From: DASSUW01 sp963849695 | Lineage (GTDB): Bacteria; Actinomycetota; Thermoleophilia; Solirubrobacterales; Solirubrobacteraceae | NCBI GenBank assembly: GCA_963849695.1 | Contig: CAWKIT010000026.1 | Location: 62,001 to 126,000 of the forward strand | Direction of reading: 5' to 3' | DNA: 64,000 nucleotides | Shown here: piece after piece, positions 60,799 through 64,000 of the stretch | Layout: each line of letters begins with the position of its first letter | Numbering within the stretch: the stretch's first letter is position 1 | The notes under the pieces: generated by a model | What the model saw: the letters and a program-made list of their open reading frames with translations, nothing else | Told to the model about the DNA's origin: nothing | Databases searched by the model: none | Translations under genes and position numbers: made by a program

Positions 60799-62219
60799 CA
60801 CGACACCTCGGCGTAGGCGAGACCGAGCAGCGTCGCGACCCGCCGCAGGTCGCCCGCGCGGTGGCCGACCCCGAGCGCCACGTGATGCGTGGGGCCCTCG
60901 GCGCACCAGCGCTCGAAGAACTCGGCCGGCGACGACGCGAACCGCAGCCGGCTGTTGGTGTTGCCGATCCGGAACGTGGCGCCGGGGATCGACTCCCCCT
61001 CGGCGACGATCAGCTTGAGGCGACCCTCGGCCGTCTGCGTGCAGCCGCAGATGGTGACGGGTCCGTAGCGGACCTTGAACTCGACGCTCAGGCCGGCGCC
61101 GCGCTTACCGTGGTAGAGCTTGAGCGCCCGCAAGGTCGGCCGCCCCTCCGCGATCGCGATGTGGCCTGGTCCGTCGTGGCCCATCAGCACGAAGTCGTCG
61201 TCGAAGTCGAGCGCGTAGTACTCGGTGTAGGAGCCCCCGGCGCCGAGGCGGTCGAGGATCAGCTGCGCCACGTTGGTCTTGAGATCCCCCTCGCCCGAGG
61301 TCGGGATCCCACGCGCGGTCAGCAGCGAATTGCCCACGATCACCCCGGCGCCGAGCTGTTCCGCCGCGTTGCCGTCCGCACCGCGGTAGTAGTAGGTGAG
61401 ACCGTCCAGGGCGAAGTCGGACGCCAGCCGGTCGAGGCCGGCGGCGACGCGCGCCGACCAGTCGAGTTGCTCGTCCTCGATCGGCCCCGCGATCGGGTCG
61501 TCGGACGGGTCGGCGAAGTCGAACATCTCGCGGATCTCCGCCTGCTTGGCGGCGATCTCGTCGGAGGTCACCTGTTCGACACGCGCGCCGAGATCGTCGA
61601 TCTCCAGCACCTCGACGTGGGCGCCGAGCTGCGCGTGGACCGCCGTGAAGTCCGAATACATGTCGAGCATGCCTGGATAGGTATGCCCCATGAAGCCGAT
61701 GCGGGCGCTGCGCAGGGCGCGGGCGACGCCGGCGGCGCGCACCCACGCCGCGATCTTGTCCCAGGCCCGCTCGTCGCCCTCGATCGTGCCGGCGACGGTG
61801 TCGTAGGGGATGCGCGCGCGCGTGAACGCGCCCGCCAGCTCCGGCACGCAGCAGGCCGCGCAGTTGGCCAGCCACTCGCCGGTGTCGGTGTTCTCGTAGT
61901 CCAGCGTGGCCGCCGGCTGCAGCCCGAGCAGCACGACCGGCACCTTGGCCGCCTGCACGGCCGGCAGCACCTGGCTCGACGTGGCGTACGTGACCGCGTG
62001 ACAGAGCACGAGGTCGACCTGCGAGCGCGCGAAGCGGTCCCCCGCCTCGCGCGCCCCCTCGGCCGAGTCCACCAGCCCCGCCGACACGACCTCGCCGCCG
62101 AGCTCGCCCACGCGTTGTTCGACGCGTCGCTGGTAGCCCTCGATGCGCTCCCGGAGGCCGTCGAACTGCGGCCAGTAGGCCGCCAGCCCGATCCCGAAGA
62201 TGCCGACGCGAGCGCTCAA
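60798..62219 (-). CDS. L-arabinose/L-fucose isomerase-family protein
   Basis: 473 residues from TTG 62219, which starts the fold (LSARVGIFGIGLAAYWPQF); a GTG 60 bases earlier would put the start inside an mRNA hairpin. Features: GYQRRVEQRVGELGGEVV, LCHAVTYATSSQVLPAVQ, LLGLQPAATLDYENTDTG, GHTYPGMLDMYSDFTAVHAQ and late HHVALGVGH. The AYWPQF/GLQ wording is nearest to the arabinose isomerase group. Inside a rhamnose operon that already has rhaI, it may handle another 6-deoxy or pentose sugar from the same polymer. Substrate not assigned. Confidence 0.75.
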   Translation of the reverse strand: MSARVGIFGIGLAAYWPQFDGLRERIEGYQRRVEQRVGELGGEVVSAGLVDSAEGAREAGDRFARSQVDLVLCHAVTYATSSQVLPAVQAAKVPVVLLGLQPAATLDYENTDTGEWLANCAACCVPELAGAFTRARIPYDTVAGTIEGDERAWDKIAAWVRAAGVARALRSARIGFMGHTYPGMLDMYSDFTAVHAQLGAHVEVLEIDDLGARVEQVTSDEIAAKQAEIREMFDFADPSDDPIAGPIEDEQLDWSARVAAGLDRLASDFALDGLTYYYRGADGNAAEQLGAGVIVGNSLLTARGIPTSGEGDLKTNVAQLILDRLGAGGSYTEYYALDFDDDFVLMGHDGPGHIAIAEGRPTLRALKLYHGKRGAGLSVEFKVRYGPVTICGCTQTAEGRLKLIVAEGESIPGATFRIGNTNSRLRFASSPAEFFERWCAEGPTHHVALGVGHRAGDLRRVATLLGLAYAEVS

Positions 62220-62227
62220 TCGACGGC

Positions 62228-62277
62228 GGTTCCCCACGTACGTCCGTCTGGCGGCATGCGTATGTGAGGGGGGAACC
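62228..62277 (-). other. Intercistronic mRNA stem-loop between binding protein and isomerase genes
   Basis: GGTTCCCC (62228-62235) pairs with GGGGAACC (62270-62277), and CACGTACG (62235-62242) nearly pairs with CGTATGTG (62259-62266), enclosing a 16-nt loop. In the minus-strand mRNA it starts three bases after the binding-protein stop. It could protect the upstream message from 3' decay, giving more binding protein than enzymes, as known for other sugar ABC operons. Confidence 0.6.
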
Positions 62278-62279
62278 AC

Positions 62280-63359
62280 TTAGAAGTCGAACTCGTCGAT
62301 GTTCTCGGCGTCGAACGTGGTCAGCGGGCCGAGCACGATCTCGCCGTCGGCGCCGATCGTGTACTCGCCCAGCCGCCCGGCCTCGAACTTCTCGCCCTCG
62401 GCGCCGGTGATCCGGCCGGCGACCAGCGCGGCTGCGGCCTGGCCGGCCAGGTAGCCGACGTCCTTCGGCACCCACAGCTGGAACTCCTCGACCGTGCCGT
62501 CCTTGACGAACTTGCGCATCTGGTTCGGGAAGCCGAGCCCGGTCAGCTTGACCTTGCCCTTCTGCGGCGAGGTCGACAGGTAGCGCGCGGCGGCGGCGAC
62601 GCCCACCGTGGTCGGCGAGATGATGCCCTTGAGGTTCGGATACGCCTGGATCAGACCCTGCGTCTCCTGGAAGGACTTCTGGTCGTCGTCGTCACCGTAG
62701 GCGACCTTCACGAGCTTGATGTCCTTGTACTTCGGGTCCTTGAGCGTCTCCTTCATCACCTCGATCCAGGCGTTCTGGTTGGTCGCGTTCGCCGTCGCCG
62801 ACAGGATCGCGATCTCGCCCTTGTTGTCGATCTGGCGGGCGATCGACTCGACCTGGTTCTTGCCGACCAGGTCCGTCGTGACCTGGTTGATGAACACGCT
62901 GCGCGCGTCGGGCGCGACGTCGGAGTCCATGCCGACGATCTTGATGTCGGACTGCGCGGCCTGCTTGAGCGCAGGCGCCACCGCGTCCGGATCGTTGCCG
63001 GCGATGATGATCGCGTCCGGCTGCTGCTGGACGGCGGCGTTGATGATCGGGATCTGGGTCGAGGCGCCGGCGTCGGTCGGGCCCGAGATGCGGTTCGAGC
63101 CGCCGAGCTCCTCGAGCGCCTCGTCGATGCCGGAGTGCTCGAACTCCTCGTACGGGTTGCCGAGCTGCTTCGGGATCGAGACGGTCTTGAGGCCCTGCGG
63201 GATCTCCGCGTTGGGATCGGCCTCGCCCTCCTGGGCGGCGGCCGGCGTGGATTCACCCTCCGACCCCTCGTCATCCTGCGTCTCGCCGCAGGCGGCGAAT
63301 GCGAGCGCCGCCAGCAGGGCGAGCGCGACCAGCAGCACACGTAGATGTGCGGACTTCAT
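62280..63359 (-). CDS. rhaS: Rhamnose ABC transporter substrate-binding lipoprotein
   Basis: 359 residues from ATG 63359 with a strong GGAGGG seven bases upstream. Lipobox LALLAALAFAAC anchors it. The body is a periplasmic-binding protein type I fold: KTVSIPKQLGNPYEEFEHSG, PDAIIIAGNDPDAVAPALKQA, GMDSDVAPDARSVFINQV, ILSATANATNQNAWIEVMK, GIISPTTVGVAAAARYL. The SATANATNQNAWI wording is that of the rhamnose RhaS family. Captures L-rhamnose outside and delivers it to the permease encoded upstream; its ATG overlaps the permease stop. Confidence 0.92.
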   Translation of the reverse strand: MKSAHLRVLLVALALLAALAFAACGETQDDEGSEGESTPAAAQEGEADPNAEIPQGLKTVSIPKQLGNPYEEFEHSGIDEALEELGGSNRISGPTDAGASTQIPIINAAVQQQPDAIIIAGNDPDAVAPALKQAAQSDIKIVGMDSDVAPDARSVFINQVTTDLVGKNQVESIARQIDNKGEIAILSATANATNQNAWIEVMKETLKDPKYKDIKLVKVAYGDDDDQKSFQETQGLIQAYPNLKGIISPTTVGVAAAARYLSTSPQKGKVKLTGLGFPNQMRKFVKDGTVEEFQLWVPKDVGYLAGQAAAALVAGRITGAEGEKFEAGRLGEYTIGADGEIVLGPLTTFDAENIDEFDF

Positions 63360-64000
63360 GGACCCTCCTCCGGGAGTGGACGTGAGCGGCGCCGCCGGGT
63401 CTCGGCGACGCGACGGGCGAGGTTGGGACCCAGGACCGAGCCCACCAGCAGCGTCCCGGTGACGATCTGGATCCAGTACGACGAGATCGACTCGCTCAGC
63501 AGCAGCGCCTTCTGGATGCCGCCGAGCAGCACAAGCGCGAGGATGACCCCGAGGATCGTGCCGCGGCCGCCGAAGATGGAGACGCCGCCGAGCAGCACCG
63601 CGGTGACGACCGTGAGCTCGAAGCCCTGGCCGACGTTGGCCGCCCCGGTCGAGTTGCGGAGCGTGATCACGACGCCGGCGAGCGCGGCGACCGCGCCGCA
63701 TAAGACGAAGAGGATGAGCTTGACGCGCTTGACGCGCAGCCCCGAGAAGTACGCAGCCTCCTCGTTGGCGCCGATCGCGAAGATCGAGCGGCCGAACGGC
63801 GTCGCATGGAGCAGCACCGCGAAGACGACGGCGAGCACGGCGAAGAGCACGATGGTGTTCGGGACGAACGTCTCGGCGAAGTTCCCGAAGGCCCGGTCGG
63901 TCCAGACCGCCGGGAAGTCGGTCACCGACTCGTCGCCGATGACCACGAAGGCGAGGCCGCGGAACAGGGCCAGCGTGCCGATCGTGACGGCCAGCGACGG
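63356..64000 (-). CDS. Rhamnose ABC transporter permease, C-terminal part (runs off right edge)
   Basis: The last 214 codons of a BPD_transp_2-type sugar permease; the frame is open to the window end (SLAVTIGTLALFRGLAFVVIGDE marks helix 3-4 of the family). Then ATPFGRSIFAIGANEEAAYFSGLRVKRVKLILFVLCGAVAALAGVV, GFELTVVTAVLLGGVSIFGGRGTILGVILAL and LGPNLARRVAETRRRR. Its stop overlaps the rhaS ATG. The ATPase and a second permease (RhaT, RhaP/RhaQ) and the operon promoter must lie beyond the window. Confidence 0.9.
   Translation of the reverse strand, partial: PSLAVTIGTLALFRGLAFVVIGDESVTDFPAVWTDRAFGNFAETFVPNTIVLFAVLAVVFAVLLHATPFGRSIFAIGANEEAAYFSGLRVKRVKLILFVLCGAVAALAGVVITLRNSTGAANVGQGFELTVVTAVLLGGVSIFGGRGTILGVILALVLLGGIQKALLLSESISSYWIQIVTGTLLVGSVLGPNLARRVAETRRRRSRPLPEEGP

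Overview
The window is very GC-rich, with strong G/C bias at third codon positions, tightly overlapping operons (ATGA, GTGA and TGATG junctions), frequent GTG and TTG starts, and many genes whose start codon lies 5-8 nt downstream of a TANNNT-like -10 box with no Shine-Dalgarno sequence (leaderless style). Together with LCP-family ligase, GT39/polyprenyl-phosphate mannosyltransferase, DtxR-type regulator, collagen-like secreted protein and FprA-type ferredoxin reductase genes, this suggests an actinobacterium, most likely of the class Thermoleophilia (Solirubrobacterales type). That placement is inference from gene content, not a search result. No rRNA, tRNA, CRISPR array, phage or complete insertion sequence was seen.

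Region by region. 0.1-3.0 kb: an exported two-domain multicopper oxidase, a ZIP metal permease and a DtxR-family repressor under a leaderless promoter that contains a DtxR-like palindrome. 3.0-7.8 kb: envelope sugar chemistry, with a GT39 mannosyltransferase-like protein divergent from a GT2-GtrA polyprenyl-phosphate sugar synthase, then an LCP protein. 7.8-8.2 kb: a 432-bp gene-free stretch with nested inverted repeats. 8.2-11.7 kb: a lipoprotein dioxygenase-response regulator-histidine kinase operon divergent from a YceI protein; the same 11-bp-spaced TCYCAGG repeats occur at this promoter and at the GT39/GT2 promoter, suggesting a small regulon. 11.7-19.1 kb: a serine hydrolase and a sugar/sugar-acid oxidation cluster (xylulokinase, esterase, IlvD/Edd dehydratase, SDR, MBL lactonase-like, glucose-dehydrogenase-like). 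19.1-24.7 kb: DUF1080 protein, FprA, peroxiredoxin, collagen-like protein, and arsR-arsM-arsC. 24.7-30.6 kb: DUF6494 plus Tat-exported FAD oxidoreductase, PLP decarboxylase, USP, and a DHA2 exporter with an appended winged-helix-like domain. 30.7-33.6 kb: a large secreted multidomain protein broken by about a dozen frame changes.

33.7-43.9 kb: CaiB/BaiF CoA transferase, an unrecognised protein coupled to a CrtI-like oxidoreductase, an M23 endopeptidase with an EEP nuclease, zinc alcohol dehydrogenase with a SRPBCC protein, UBP zinc finger, an atypical receiver-only-in-name LuxR-like regulator and an MFS exporter. 44.2-49.7 kb: MMPL transporter and a PadR-ABC-FtsX-like efflux operon with a clear operator. 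49.7-51.3 kb: divergent cupin and AraC-family genes. 51.3-55.8 kb: a three-gene, translationally coupled operon of an HD-like protein with a C-terminal cNMP-binding-like fold, a stand-alone cNMP-binding protein, and an ATP/ADP-translocase-like membrane protein fused to HEAT repeats; this is the best candidate for an undescribed system. 55.9-64.0 kb: an L-rhamnose operon (ABC permease, binding protein, AraA-like isomerase, RhaM, RhaB, RhaI, RhaD-dehydrogenase fusion) running off the right edge.

Several otherwise conserved genes carry isolated single-base frame breaks (near 1,170, 1,403, 3,664 and 16,036) and one gene carries many (31.76-33.24 kb). The isolated ones look like base-calling errors in short G/C runs; the dense cluster may be real decay or a poor-quality stretch.
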